Shown here: piece after piece, positions 16,236-26,004 of the stretch
Numbering within the stretch: position 1 is the stretch's first letter
How the letters are laid out: every line of letters starts with the position of its first letter
Source: Streptomyces cupreus
GTDB lineage: Bacteria; Actinomycetota; Actinomycetes; Streptomycetales; Streptomycetaceae
Length of the DNA: 64,000 bases
Assembly (NCBI RefSeq): GCF_014257025.1
Contig: NZ_JACMSF010000034.1
Coordinates: 1 to 64,000 of the forward strand
Direction of reading: 5' to 3'
Made by a program: the position numbers and the translations under genes
The notes under the pieces: generated by a model
What the model saw: the letters and a program-made list of their open reading frames with translations, nothing else
What the model was told of the DNA's origin: nothing
Database searches by the model: none

Positions 16236-19058
16236 ATGAGTCAAGCGGCTGTGGCGGACGGTCTTCGTACGGCGGAGGCGGTCCCCGTGCGACTCGCCGC
16301 CGTCTTCCTGCCCGCGCCCCTCCCGCGCGAGGGCCGGATCGCCTTCTGGGACCCCGAGGACGGCCCCCTGCCCGCGGGCCCGGAACCCACCGAGCTGACG
16401 GTGGTGCGGCGGTACGGCTCCGGCGTCCGCCGCAGGCCCGCCCCCGCGCTGACCCTCCCGCTCGACGCCGCGCTGCCCCTCCTCGTGCGCGCCCGGCGCG
16501 ACCCCGCCGCCCACCCCGCCACCGCAGCCTGGGGCGCCGCCGCCCAGCACGCCCTACGGCTCACCGCGCGCGGCCGGCTCCTGCCCGGGCTGACGCCGAC
16601 CGGCCACGACGCCTGGCGGGCCGGACCCCTCGCCCCGGACGACATCGCCCACCTGCGGGCCATCGCCGCCGCCCTGCCCTACGAAGGCCACGCGGTACCG
16701 CTGCCCGGCCCAGGACCGCTCCGGCTGCCCGATCCGGAAGCGCTGATGCGCTCCTTCCTGGACGCGGTCGCGGACACCCTGCCCCGCACCCCGGCCGCTC
16801 CCTACGCCTCCGGGAAGCCCTTCGCGGACCGCCGGCCGCAGCGACTGCCCGAGGCACACGACTGGGCGGCCGAGGTCGCCGCCGGGATGGACGCGGGCGT
16901 CCGGATCTCGCTGCGCCTGGACCTGTCGGCGTACGAGCTGTTCGACGGCGAGGAGGGCGTCCGCAGCGCGGGCGCGGCGATCGTCCAGGTGCACAGCCTC
17001 GCCGACCCCACCCTGGTGGCCGACGTGGCGGCGCTGTGGGCGGGCGAGGCGGACGCGGCCTTCGGACCCCGCGCGCGGGTCGACGCGGCCCTCGCGGTGC
17101 GCCGCGCGGCCCGTGTCTGGCCGCCGCTGGACCGGCTCGCCGAGCAGGACGTGCCGGACGTACTGGCGCTGTCGGACGAGGAGTTGGGCGATCTGCTGGG
17201 GGTGGCGGCGACCCGGCTCGCGGCGGCGGGCGTCGGGGTGCACTGGCCCCGCGACCTCGCCCAGGACCTGTCCGCCGCCGCGGTAGTACGGCCCGCCCCG
17301 GGCTCCGCGACCGACGGCACCGGCTTCTTCGAGAGCGAGGAACTGCTCCAGTTCCGCTGGCAGTTGGCGCTCGGCGGGGAGCCGCTGAGCGAGGCCGAGA
17401 TGGACGCGCTCGCCGAGGCGCACCGCCCCATCGTGCGGCTGCGCGACCACTGGGTGCTCGTCGACCCGGCGCTGGTCCGCAAGGCCCGTAAGCGCGAACT
17501 GGGCCTGCTCGACCCGGTCGACGCGCTGTCCGTCGCCCTCACCGGCACGGCGGAGGTCGACGGCGAGTCGGTGGAGGCGGTGCCGGTCGGCGCCCTCGCC
17601 GCCCTGCGCGACCGGCTGACGGCGGGCGTCCGCCCCGCCGAACCGCCCCCGGGCCTGGACGCCACCCTGCGCGACTACCAACTCCGGGGCCTGGCCTGGC
17701 TGGACCTGATGACCTCCCTCGGCCTCGGCGGCTGTCTCGCCGACGACATGGGTCTCGGCAAGACCATCACCGTCATCGCCCTGCACCTGCAGCGGGCCCG
17801 CAGCGAACCGACCCTGGTGGTCTGCCCGGCCTCCCTGCTCGGCAACTGGCAGCGCGAGATCACCCGCTTCGCGCCCGGCGTCCCGGTCCGCCGCTTCCAT
17901 GGCCCCGACCGCACCCTGGAGGACCTCGCCGGAGGCTTCGTTCTCACCACGTACGGCACCATGCGGTCGGCGGCGCCGGTCCTCGCCCAGCAGACCTGGG
18001 GGATGGTCGTCGCGGACGAGGCACAGCACGTCAAGAACCCGTACTCGGCGACGGCCAAGGCGCTGCGCACGATCGCGACCCCGGCGCGGGTGGCGCTGAC
18101 CGGCACACCGGTGGAGAACAACCTCTCCGAGCTGTGGGCCCTGCTGGACTGGACGACCCCGGGACTCCTCGGCCCCCTGAAGTCCTTCCGTGCCCGGCAC
18201 GCGCGTGCCGTGGAGAACGGCGAGGACGAGGAGGCGGTGGAGCGGCTGGCGCGACTCGTACGCCCCTTCCTCCTGCGCCGCAAGAAGTCCGACCCCGGGA
18301 TCGTCCCGGAGCTGCCACCCAAGACCGAGACCGACCATCCGGTGCCGCTCACCCGCGAACAGGCCGCGCTGTACGAGGCGGTGGTGCGCGAGTCGATGCT
18401 CGCCATCGAGACGGCGGAGGGCATGGCGCGCCGGGGCCTGGTGCTGAAGCTGCTGTCGGCGCTGAAGCAGATCTGCGACCACCCGGCGCTGTACCTGAAG
18501 GAGCCCGCCGCGGCCGAGGCCCTGGTGGCCCGTTCGGGCAAGCTGGCGCTGCTGGACGAACTGCTGGACACGCTGCTGTCGGAGGACGGCTCGGCCCTCG
18601 TCTTCACGCAGTACGTGGGAATGGCCCGCCTGATCACCTCCCACCTCGCCTCCCGCGCGGTCCCCGTGGACCTCCTCCACGGCGGCACACCGGTCCCGGA
18701 GCGTGAGCGCATGGTGGACCGTTTCCAGGCGGGCGAGACCCCGGTCCTGGTGCTGTCCCTGAAGGCGGCCGGCACCGGCCTGAACCTCACCCGAGCCGGT
18801 CATGTCGTCCACTTCGACCGCTGGTGGAACCCGGCCGTGGAGGAACAGGCCACCGACCGCGCCTACCGCATCGGCCAGACCCAGCCCGTCCAGGTCCACC
18901 GCCTCATCACCGAGGGCACGATCGAGGACCGTATCGCGCAGATGCTGGAGTCCAAGCGGGCGTTGGCCGACGCGATCCTGGGCTCCGGCGAGTCGGCCCT
19001 CACGGAACTGACGGACCGCGAGCTGTCCGACCTGGTCTCCCTGCGGAGGACGTCATGA
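16236..19058 (+). CDS. SNF2-family DEAD/DEAH-like helicase/ATPase
   Basis: About 940 residues. The N-terminal half (about 1-480) matches the SNF2-associated bacterial domain type and contains no motif I can assign. The ATPase core has motif I DDMGLGKT at about 505, motif II VADEAQHVKN at about 594, motif III LTGTPVENNLSELW, and C-terminal helicase motifs TQYVGMARL, LKAAGTGLNLT and DRAYRIGQTQPVQVHRL. Such proteins are ATP-driven DNA translocases. ATG 16236 is chosen, with GGAGG upstream; GTG 16224 is also in frame. The stop overlaps the SWIM-protein start as ATGA, indicating a two-gene unit, perhaps for DNA repair or remodelling. Confidence 0.9.
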   Translation: MSQAAVADGLRTAEAVPVRLAAVFLPAPLPREGRIAFWDPEDGPLPAGPEPTELTVVRRYGSGVRRRPAPALTLPLDAALPLLVRARRDPAAHPATAAWGAAAQHALRLTARGRLLPGLTPTGHDAWRAGPLAPDDIAHLRAIAAALPYEGHAVPLPGPGPLRLPDPEALMRSFLDAVADTLPRTPAAPYASGKPFADRRPQRLPEAHDWAAEVAAGMDAGVRISLRLDLSAYELFDGEEGVRSAGAAIVQVHSLADPTLVADVAALWAGEADAAFGPRARVDAALAVRRAARVWPPLDRLAEQDVPDVLALSDEELGDLLGVAATRLAAAGVGVHWPRDLAQDLSAAAVVRPAPGSATDGTGFFESEELLQFRWQLALGGEPLSEAEMDALAEAHRPIVRLRDHWVLVDPALVRKARKRELGLLDPVDALSVALTGTAEVDGESVEAVPVGALAALRDRLTAGVRPAEPPPGLDATLRDYQLRGLAWLDLMTSLGLGGCLADDMGLGKTITVIALHLQRARSEPTLVVCPASLLGNWQREITRFAPGVPVRRFHGPDRTLEDLAGGFVLTTYGTMRSAAPVLAQQTWGMVVADEAQHVKNPYSATAKALRTIATPARVALTGTPVENNLSELWALLDWTTPGLLGPLKSFRARHARAVENGEDEEAVERLARLVRPFLLRRKKSDPGIVPELPPKTETDHPVPLTREQAALYEAVVRESMLAIETAEGMARRGLVLKLLSALKQICDHPALYLKEPAAAEALVARSGKLALLDELLDTLLSEDGSALVFTQYVGMARLITSHLASRAVPVDLLHGGTPVPERERMVDRFQAGETPVLVLSLKAAGTGLNLTRAGHVVHFDRWWNPAVEEQATDRAYRIGQTQPVQVHRLITEGTIEDRIAQMLESKRALADAILGSGESALTELTDRELSDLVSLRRTS

Positions 19059-20941
19059 CGTCACGACCGTCGGAGGAGGCCCGGCACGCCTTGCGGGCGG
19101 CGCGGGAGCGCGAGGCCAAGGACGAGCGTCCCGGCGCCGCGGATCGTCCCACCACAGAGCGACCGGAGGAGGGCGCGAGGACGTCCGAGGCGGTGCCGGA
19201 GACGCGTGAGGTCCGCCCCGCGGACGCGGCACGCGCGGCACTGCGGCGCGCCGTCGGCGGCGCAGGGCAAGGCACGCCATCGGAGAAAGACGCAGCGGCG
19301 GACACGCCCGCACCGGCGCGGGAGACAGCCCACGCCGACCCACAGACGGCGCGCCCCGCGGACGTCGCGCGTGAGGCGCTGCGGGCCGCGCGCCGCGACA
19401 GGCGCCAGACCGATCCGGACCCGGCGAACCCGAGCCCGGGGCGCGCGCGTACTCCCCGCAGCCCCGCGCACCCGACGCTGAGTGATGCCCCCGCCGTACG
19501 GGCACGCGCCCTGCGGGAGCTGCTCGCCGACGCCTTCCGCCTGCCCGCCGATGTGGAGGCGCCGGGGGAGGAGCCCACCGAGACGGCCCCCGCCGGCCCG
19601 ACGGACGCCGACGCTGCCCGCAACGCCGTTACTTTCGGCGGCCAGGAGACCCCCGCAACCCCCCGCGTCCCCCGCAGCATGGCCGCCCCTTCCCGAGACG
19701 ACGACCACCGCAGCACCTTCCCCGCCTTCCCGCCCCGGGAGCCCGGCGACGCCGCATTCGCCGAGACATGGTGGGGCAACGCCTGGGTGTCGGCCCTGGA
19801 AGAAGGGGCGCTGGACCCCAAGCGGCTCGCGCGCGGGCGCGGTTACGCCGAGCAGGGGCATGTGGACGCCATCACCGTCACACCCGGTCTGGTCCTCGCG
19901 TATGTGAAGGGCAGCCGGCCTCGGCCGTACCGCGTGCAGGTGCGGTTGCGGACGCTCGACGACGCCGACTGGGAGCGGTTCCTGGATGTCGCCGCCGAGC
20001 GGCCCGGGCATATCGCCGCGCTGCTCGACAAGGAGATGCCGCACTCCCTCGCCGAGTGCGGCGTGCCGCTGCTGCCGGGGCCGAGGGATCTGGAACCCCG
20101 GTGCAGTTGCCCGGACTCCGGGCACCCGTGCAAGCACGCCGCCGCCCTCTGCTATCAGACGGCACGTCTGCTCGACGCCGACCCCTTCGTGCTGCTCCTG
20201 CTGCGCGGCCGGGGTGAGCGCGAGCTGCTCGACGCCCTGTCCCGCCTCAGCGCCGCGAGGGCGGCCCGTGCCGCGCAGGACCAGGAACCGGCGCCGCTGC
20301 CGGGCGTACGGGCGAGCGAGGCCCTCGCGCCCCGCGAACTCCCGCCCCTGCCACCGCCGTTGCCGGTGCCGCCGCACCCCGAGCAGCCCCCGGTCTATCC
20401 GGCGGCGCCGGGCGGCCCCGACCCGTTCGCGCTGGACCAGCTGGCCACCGACGCCGCCGCCCGCGCGCACGCGCTGCTCGGCACCGGCCGTGACCCGCTC
20501 GCGGAGCTGACGCTGTGGCAGGACGCCGTACGGCTCGCCGCGGCCCGCCCCGGTTCCGGCCTCACCGCCGGCACCCGCGCCCTGTACTCCTCGCTCGCCT
20601 CCGCCGCCGACCGCACGCCCGCCGAACTGGCCCGCGCGGTGGCCGCGTGGCGCCAGGGCGGCGCGGAGGGCCTCGCCGTACTGGAAGAGGCCTGGGACCC
20701 GCCGGCCGGCCGTTTCGACCGGGCCCGCCCGCTCCTCCTCGCCGCCGACCTCCCCGCCTTCCGCCCCTGGCGCAACCGACTCACCCACCCCCGCGGCCAT
20801 GTCCAGCTCCGCCTCGGCCGCGACGGCCTGTGGTACGCGTACGAATCAGAACCGGGCCACGACGACTGGTGGCCCCGCGGCACCCCCGACCTGGACCCGG
20901 TCGGCGCCCTGACCGGCCTGGGCGGCCCGGTCGAACCATAA
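19055..20941 (+). CDS. SWIM zinc-finger protein paired with SNF2 ATPase
   Basis: The central SWIM motif CxCx7CxH reads CSCPDSGHPCKH at about residues 350-361, preceded by AETWWGNAWVSALEE, a landmark of this bacterial family. The first 210 residues are a low-complexity charged tail with three copies of a short ALRAAR motif (SEEARHALRAARE, ADAARAALRRAV, ADVAREALRAARRD). The C-terminal third is Pro/Ala-rich. SWIM domains bind DNA or protein; the ATPase upstream probably provides the motor. ATG 19055 overlaps the helicase stop. Confidence 0.88.
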   Translation: MTSRPSEEARHALRAAREREAKDERPGAADRPTTERPEEGARTSEAVPETREVRPADAARAALRRAVGGAGQGTPSEKDAAADTPAPARETAHADPQTARPADVAREALRAARRDRRQTDPDPANPSPGRARTPRSPAHPTLSDAPAVRARALRELLADAFRLPADVEAPGEEPTETAPAGPTDADAARNAVTFGGQETPATPRVPRSMAAPSRDDDHRSTFPAFPPREPGDAAFAETWWGNAWVSALEEGALDPKRLARGRGYAEQGHVDAITVTPGLVLAYVKGSRPRPYRVQVRLRTLDDADWERFLDVAAERPGHIAALLDKEMPHSLAECGVPLLPGPRDLEPRCSCPDSGHPCKHAAALCYQTARLLDADPFVLLLLRGRGERELLDALSRLSAARAARAAQDQEPAPLPGVRASEALAPRELPPLPPPLPVPPHPEQPPVYPAAPGGPDPFALDQLATDAAARAHALLGTGRDPLAELTLWQDAVRLAAARPGSGLTAGTRALYSSLASAADRTPAELARAVAAWRQGGAEGLAVLEEAWDPPAGRFDRARPLLLAADLPAFRPWRNRLTHPRGHVQLRLGRDGLWYAYESEPGHDDWWPRGTPDLDPVGALTGLGGPVEP

Positions 20942-21120
20942 CGGCGCGCAATCCGGGCGTCGCCCTGCTGCGCACCGAGGCAGGCCGGACGGGCACCGCA
21001 CGACACCGGCCGCGAAGCCTTCCGCCACCCCGCCGCACCCCGCACCTCCTCGCCGCCTGGGCCGCCACCGAAAACGCCGAACCCACCGCTGGTCCGACAG
21101 GTCGTTCACCTGATCCGGCC

Positions 21121-21162
21121 CACATCCTCACAACCCCCGTCATAGGGCAGTTGTGAGATGTG
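21121..21162. promoter_or_regulatory. Bulged inverted repeat, candidate operator of pcaL-like gene
   Basis: cacatcctcacaac at 21121-21134 is complementary to gttgtgagatgtg at 21150-21162 except for a single unpaired c. The 13-bp arms overlap the first possible start codon of the pcaL-like gene, so a MarR/IclR-type regulator could block it. No such regulator gene is adjacent. Confidence 0.5.
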
Positions 21163-22505
21163 AGAGCGTGCAGGACGTGATTGATAGCGTGACGAACACC
21201 CTGCAATACCGCTTTGACGGGCCAGAAGAGGCTCCGGTCCTGATCCTGGGCCCCTCCCTGGGCACCACCTGGCACATGTGGGACCGCCAGGTCCCCGAGC
21301 TGACGAAGCAGTGGCGAGTCTTCCGGTTCGACCTGCCGGGGCACGGCGGCGCGCCGGCGTACCCCGCGGGCTCGGTCGCCGAGCTCGCCGAGCGGCTGCT
21401 CGTCACGCTGGACGGGCTCGGGGTGCAGCGCTTCGGTTACGCGGGTTGCGCGTTCGGCGGTGCGATCGGTGTGGAGCTGGCCCTGCGTCATCCGGAGCGG
21501 CTCGCCTCGCTCGCCCTGATCGCCGCCTCGCCCCGCTTCGGTACGGCCGACGAGTTCCGGCAGCGCGGGGTGATCGTGCGGACGAACGGTCTCGACCCCA
21601 TCGCCCGCACCTCGCCCGAGCGCTGGTTCACCCATGGCTTCGCCACCGCCCAGCCCGCCATCACCGACTGGGCCGTGCAGATGGTGCGCACCACCGACCC
21701 CGGCTGCTACATCACCGCCTGCGAGGCGCTGGCCTCCTTCGACGTACGCACCGAGCTCACCAGCGTCGGCGTGCCCACCCTCGTCCTGGTCGGCTCCGAG
21801 GACCAGGTCACCGGCCCCGCCGAGGCCCGCACCCTGGTCGCCGGCATCCCGGACGCCCGGCTCGCCGTGGTCCCCGGCGCCTCCCATCTCGTACCGGTGG
21901 AGCAGCCCGCCGCCGTCACCGATCTGCTGGTCAGACACTTCTCCACCGCCTGGCAGCCCGCCTACGACTCGACCACCGGCCAGGTCGCCATCACCGCCGC
22001 CCCCGTGAAGCCGGTCCTCACCACGGCGAGCGCGGCGACGGCCCCGCCCGTGGCGCCCCCGCAGCCCGCACCGATCGCCGAGATCGCCCCGGCCGTCGTC
22101 CCCGCCCCGGTGGCGGGCGGCCGGCCCGATCCGTACGACGCCGGGATCAAGGTGCGCCGTGAGGTGCTCGGGGACGCGCATGTCGACCGGGTGCTGGCGC
22201 AGGCCGACGAGTTCTCGGGCGACTTCCAGGAATTCGTCACCCGCTACGCCTGGGGCGAGATCTGGGACCGCCCCGGCCTAGACCGCCGCTCGCGCAGCTG
22301 TGTCACCCTCACCGCCCTGGTCGCCGGCGGCCACCTGGAGGAGCTCGCCTTCCACACCCGGGCCGCCCTGCGCAACGGCCTGACGCCCACCGAGATCAAG
22401 GAAGTGCTGCTCCAGGCCGCGGTCTACTGCGGTGTACCGGCGGCGAACAGCGCGTTCACGGTGGCGCAGCAGGTGATACGCGAGGAGACCACACCGACCG
22501 AGTGA
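21153..22505 (+). CDS. pcaL: PcaL-like fusion: 3-oxoadipate enol-lactonase / 4-carboxymuconolactone decarboxylase
   Basis: The N-terminal 260 residues form an alpha/beta hydrolase (PcaD-like) and the C-terminal 120 residues a carboxymuconolactone decarboxylase (PcaC-like: KVRREVLGDAHVDRVL, GEIWDRPGLDRRSRSCVTLTALVA), joined by an Ala/Pro linker. Such fusions run two successive steps of the protocatechuate branch of the beta-ketoadipate pathway. Unusually, the nucleophile elbow reads GCAFGG, with Ala where the catalytic Ser of GxSxGG is expected, so lactonase activity is doubtful. No other pca genes are in the window. In-frame GTGs at 21153, 21168, 21177 and 21189 make the start uncertain; 21153 lies inside the inverted repeat, favouring a later one. 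Confidence 0.8.
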   Translation: MRCESVQDVIDSVTNTLQYRFDGPEEAPVLILGPSLGTTWHMWDRQVPELTKQWRVFRFDLPGHGGAPAYPAGSVAELAERLLVTLDGLGVQRFGYAGCAFGGAIGVELALRHPERLASLALIAASPRFGTADEFRQRGVIVRTNGLDPIARTSPERWFTHGFATAQPAITDWAVQMVRTTDPGCYITACEALASFDVRTELTSVGVPTLVLVGSEDQVTGPAEARTLVAGIPDARLAVVPGASHLVPVEQPAAVTDLLVRHFSTAWQPAYDSTTGQVAITAAPVKPVLTTASAATAPPVAPPQPAPIAEIAPAVVPAPVAGGRPDPYDAGIKVRREVLGDAHVDRVLAQADEFSGDFQEFVTRYAWGEIWDRPGLDRRSRSCVTLTALVAGGHLEELAFHTRAALRNGLTPTEIKEVLLQAAVYCGVPAANSAFTVAQQVIREETTPTE

Positions 22506-22659
22506 AGCAGCTGCAAGGCGCAGGAGGGCGGCGACGCGATGGGGGAGTCGGCAACCGACGACAACGCCGCTGGGGGTCCCCTCTCTGGGGGAACGCGTGC
22601 CAGACTCCCCGACGCCGACATGATCCGCCGGACAGGGCCCTAGGGGGCAGGATGGTGCC

Positions 22660-23295
22660 ATGAGGTTCACGAAGATGTCGCACGCCTGCGTCCGTCTGGA
22701 GAAGGACGGGCGCACGCTCGTCCTCGACCCCGGAGGCTTCAGCGAGGAGGACGCCGCCCTCGGCGCGGACGCGATCCTCGTCACGCACGAGCACCCCGAC
22801 CACTTCAACGAGGAGCGGCTGCGCACCGCGATGGAGGCGAACCCGGCCGCCGAGATCTGGACCCTGAAGTCGGTCGCGGAGAAGATCTCGGCCGCCTTCC
22901 CCGGCCGGGTGCACACCGTCGGCCACGGCGACACCTTCACCGCCGCCGGCTTCGACGTCCAGGTCCATGGCGAACTGCACGCGGTCATCCACCCGGACAT
23001 CCCGCGCATCACCAACGTCGGCTATCTCGTCGACGGCGGCCGCGTCTTCCACCCCGGCGACGCCCTCACCGTCCCCGACCACCCCGTCGAGACGCTGATG
23101 CTCCCGGTCATGGCCCCCTGGAACAAGATCTCCGAGGTCATCGAGTACGTCCGCGAGGTCAAGCCGCAGCGCGCCTACGACATCCACGACGCCCTGCTCA
23201 CCGACCTCGCGCGCCCCATCTACGACAACCAGATCGGCGCCCTCGGCGGCGCCGAGCACCTGCGGCTGGCGCCCGGCCAGAGCGCGGCTCTCTGA
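22660..23295 (+). CDS. MBL-fold metal-dependent hydrolase
   Basis: A 211-residue metallo-beta-lactamase-fold protein. The metal-binding motif HxHxDH is seen as THEHPDH at about 42-48, with a downstream His in HGELHAVIH and an Asp/His pair in VFHPGDAL. The absence of additional domains points to the UlaG/UPF0173-like group of small hydrolases, whose substrates are mostly unknown. The stop is 30 bp before exonuclease III on the same strand, so the genes may share a transcript. Confidence 0.85.
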   Translation: MRFTKMSHACVRLEKDGRTLVLDPGGFSEEDAALGADAILVTHEHPDHFNEERLRTAMEANPAAEIWTLKSVAEKISAAFPGRVHTVGHGDTFTAAGFDVQVHGELHAVIHPDIPRITNVGYLVDGGRVFHPGDALTVPDHPVETLMLPVMAPWNKISEVIEYVREVKPQRAYDIHDALLTDLARPIYDNQIGALGGAEHLRLAPGQSAAL

Positions 23296-23325
23296 TTGTC
23301 AGTGCCGCCGGGTAGGTTGTGAGAC

Positions 23326-24105
23326 ATGCGCATCGCGACCTGGAACGTGAACTCGATCACCGCCCGCCTGCCGAGGCTCCTGGCCTGGCTGGAGAGCAGT
23401 GGCACCGACGTGCTCTGCCTCCAGGAGGCCAAGGTCGGCGAGGACGCCTTCCCGACCGAGCAGTTGCGCGAGCTGGGCTATGAGTCGGCGGTCCACGCGA
23501 CCGGCCGGTGGAACGGCGTGGCGGTGCTCTCCCGCGTGGGCATCGAGGACGTCGTCAAGGGCCTGCCCGGCGACCCCGGCTACGACGGCTCGGTCGAGCC
23601 CCGCGCCATCTCCGCGACCTGCGGCCCGGTCCGCGTCTGGTCGGTGTACGTGCCGAACGGCCGCGAGGTGGACCACCCGCACTACGCCTACAAGCTCCAG
23701 TGGTTCGAGGCCCTGAGGGCGGCCGTCGCGGGCGACGCGGGCGGCAGCCGGCCGTTCGCGGTGATGGGCGACTACAACGTGGCGCCGACGGACGACGACG
23801 TCCACGACGTGGCCGCCTTCGAGGGCCTGACCCACGTCACCCCCGCCGAGCGGGCGGCCCTGGCGTCCCTGCGCGGGGCGGGCCTGTCGGACGTGGTCCC
23901 GCGCCCCCTGAAGTACGACCACCCCTTCACCTACTGGGACTACCGCCAGCTCTGCTTCCCCAAGAACCGCGGCATGCGCATCGACCTGGTCTACGGCAAC
24001 GAACCGTTCGCGAAGGCGGTCAAGGACGCGTACGTGGACCGCGAGGAGCGCAAGGGCAAGGGCGCGTCGGACCATGCGCCGGTGGTGGTGGACCTTGATG
24101 TGTAG
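23326..24105 (+). CDS. xth: Exodeoxyribonuclease III (AP endonuclease)
   Basis: The 259-residue exonuclease-endonuclease-phosphatase domain starts with MRIATWNVNSITARLPRLL and continues with the catalytic Glu in LCLQEAKV, VMGDYNVAPTDDDV and the terminal SDHAPVVVD that supplies the catalytic Asp and His. It hydrolyses DNA at abasic sites and removes 3'-blocked ends in base excision repair. Length and motifs match the XthA family. It is convergent with the secreted SGNH hydrolase gene. Confidence 0.95.
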   Translation: MRIATWNVNSITARLPRLLAWLESSGTDVLCLQEAKVGEDAFPTEQLRELGYESAVHATGRWNGVAVLSRVGIEDVVKGLPGDPGYDGSVEPRAISATCGPVRVWSVYVPNGREVDHPHYAYKLQWFEALRAAVAGDAGGSRPFAVMGDYNVAPTDDDVHDVAAFEGLTHVTPAERAALASLRGAGLSDVVPRPLKYDHPFTYWDYRQLCFPKNRGMRIDLVYGNEPFAKAVKDAYVDREERKGKGASDHAPVVVDLDV

Positions 24106-24115
24106 ACCCTGACGA

Positions 24116-25882
24116 TCACGGCATCAAGGCCCGCAGATCCACCGACGAGGCCAGCGCCGCGAGCCCCGCGTCTCCGGGGTGCAGATGGTCGCCGCTGTCG
24201 TACTCGGGCAGGATGCGCGAGGGGTGCGCGGGGTCTCGTAGGGCCGCGTCGAAGTCCAGTACGGCGTCGAAGACCCCGGTGTCCCGGATCCAGGCGTTCA
24301 CCTCGACCCGCTCCGTGTCGACGGCGGCCGTGCAGCGGGCCTCGCCCTCGCACGGCACGATCGTGGCCGCCAGCATCCGCAGCCCGCGCGCGTGTCCCCG
24401 GTCCGCGAGCTGCCGCAGCCCCTCGATCACCTGCTCCGAGTCCGCGCCCCAGCGCACGTCGTTGACGCCCTCGAACACCACCGCCGTACGCACCGACGGC
24501 TGTGCGAGGACGTCCCGGTCGAAGCGGTTGAGGGCGTTCACCCCGGCCGTGTCCATGGAGATCCCGTCCCCGGGATAGCGGTCGGCGACCACACGGTTGC
24601 CGGAGATCCCCTGGTTCAGCACCCCATAGTGCGGCACCTCGTCCTGGCCGAGCTGCCGGGAGGCCAGCACATTCGGCCAGCGCCGGTTCGCGTCGACCGT
24701 GGACTTGTCCCCGTCCGTGATCGAGTCCCCGAGCAGCACCACAGACCCGGGCCCGCCTCCCACATCCACACCGGCGAGCAGCGGCCAGTTGGTCAGGATC
24801 GAGGTGTACGCCGTAGCCGAGCCGTCGGCCGAGTGGTCGCCCGGCTCGCTGAGGTACGACCGCTGCTGTGCGAGCCGGTGCACCGGGGCCGCCGACACCG
24901 TGCCGGGCAGATGGAAGCTGACGAGCAGGTTCGTGTCCGCGGGCACCTCGAAGCCGAGCGGGTCGCTGAACACCTGGGCGCCCGCCGGGATCTCGGTGCC
25001 CGGGGCGCCGCCGAACGACAGCGGCAGTGGCGTCCCCTGGGGTGTGGCGCCGGATGCCTGGACCGCCACCGTGGCGCTGCCGATCCGTACCGGAGTCGCC
25101 GCGAAGGTGTTGTCGAACCGCACGCGGACGCGCGGTCCGCCGGCCGAGGTGTGCACCACAAGACGCAGCGTCCGGTCGGTCCACGGTCCCACGGCCGCGT
25201 AACCGCCGGTCGCGGTGGACCAACTGCCGGTCCACCCGGCGGTGTCGGTGCGCACCGACACCGCGAACACATGCAGCCCGGGCGCGCGCGGCAGCCGTAC
25301 CGAAGCCACCTCGCGGCCCTCCGCCAGCGGCACCGTGACGACGTACAGCCGGGCCCTCTCGGTGAGCTGGCCGTCCGGTGTGTTGACGTGCGGGAGGGCC
25401 AGCGCCTTGGTGGCGAGGGGGCCGGTGCGCCAGTCGGGGGCGGTGAGCCGGTACGGGGTGCGGGTGCCGTTCGCGTATGCGACCGTGCCGGGGCCGGTCA
25501 CCTCCTCGCCGGTCGTGCCGGCGACGAGGAAGGCGAGGGCGTCACCGCGGCCGTGGAGGCGGATGTTCTGTCCGTCGGCCAGGACGTTGTCGGGCTCGCC
25601 GGCGGAGCTGTCCGGCCAGGTGAGGCGAGCGCCCTGCACGGTGAGCGTGCGGCCCGGGCTCCAGCCCGCGGCGGCCAGGTCATGGGCCGAAAGGGAGGCG
25701 CCGGAGCCGTCGAAGTCCGCCTCGGCGGGGCGGGAGTCGTCGCTGACCGCGGTGTTGTCGAAGAGCCGCTCCAGAGGGAGCGGTTCGGCCGCGGTCGTCG
25801 CGGAGGCGGTCGCGGACGACACGGGCAGCAGACCCGCGATCAGCGCGCACACGACCCCCGCGCCCCGAAGACTCGGCCGCAC
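24116..25882 (-). CDS. Secreted SGNH/GDSL-family hydrolase
   Basis: A cleavable Sec signal (MRPSLRGAGVVCALIAGLLP, Ala-rich to about 30) precedes a 340-residue beta-rich region and a C-terminal SGNH esterase domain. Block I is VVLLGDSITDGD at about 385, with the catalytic Ser; block II is GISGNRVV, block III FEGVNDVRWG and block V GDHLHP with Asp and His. It should hydrolyse an ester or an O-acetyl group on an extracellular polymer or lipid. The fusion of a long N-terminal sandwich-like region to a GDSL domain is common in streptomycete exo-esterases. No transport or sugar genes adjoin it. Confidence 0.88.
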   Translation of the reverse strand: MRPSLRGAGVVCALIAGLLPVSSATASATTAAEPLPLERLFDNTAVSDDSRPAEADFDGSGASLSAHDLAAAGWSPGRTLTVQGARLTWPDSSAGEPDNVLADGQNIRLHGRGDALAFLVAGTTGEEVTGPGTVAYANGTRTPYRLTAPDWRTGPLATKALALPHVNTPDGQLTERARLYVVTVPLAEGREVASVRLPRAPGLHVFAVSVRTDTAGWTGSWSTATGGYAAVGPWTDRTLRLVVHTSAGGPRVRVRFDNTFAATPVRIGSATVAVQASGATPQGTPLPLSFGGAPGTEIPAGAQVFSDPLGFEVPADTNLLVSFHLPGTVSAAPVHRLAQQRSYLSEPGDHSADGSATAYTSILTNWPLLAGVDVGGGPGSVVLLGDSITDGDKSTVDANRRWPNVLASRQLGQDEVPHYGVLNQGISGNRVVADRYPGDGISMDTAGVNALNRFDRDVLAQPSVRTAVVFEGVNDVRWGADSEQVIEGLRQLADRGHARGLRMLAATIVPCEGEARCTAAVDTERVEVNAWIRDTGVFDAVLDFDAALRDPAHPSRILPEYDSGDHLHPGDAGLAALASSVDLRALMP

Positions 25883-26004
25883 GTCCCGCCCCTCTCCTCG
25901 GCGAAGCCCTTTGCTGACGTGATGTCAGGCGGGCACGAAGCTATGGATGTGGCGGGCGAACGTCAACGAGGGCCGTGTGAACAGCCGTCGAACTCACCTG
26001 TTCG

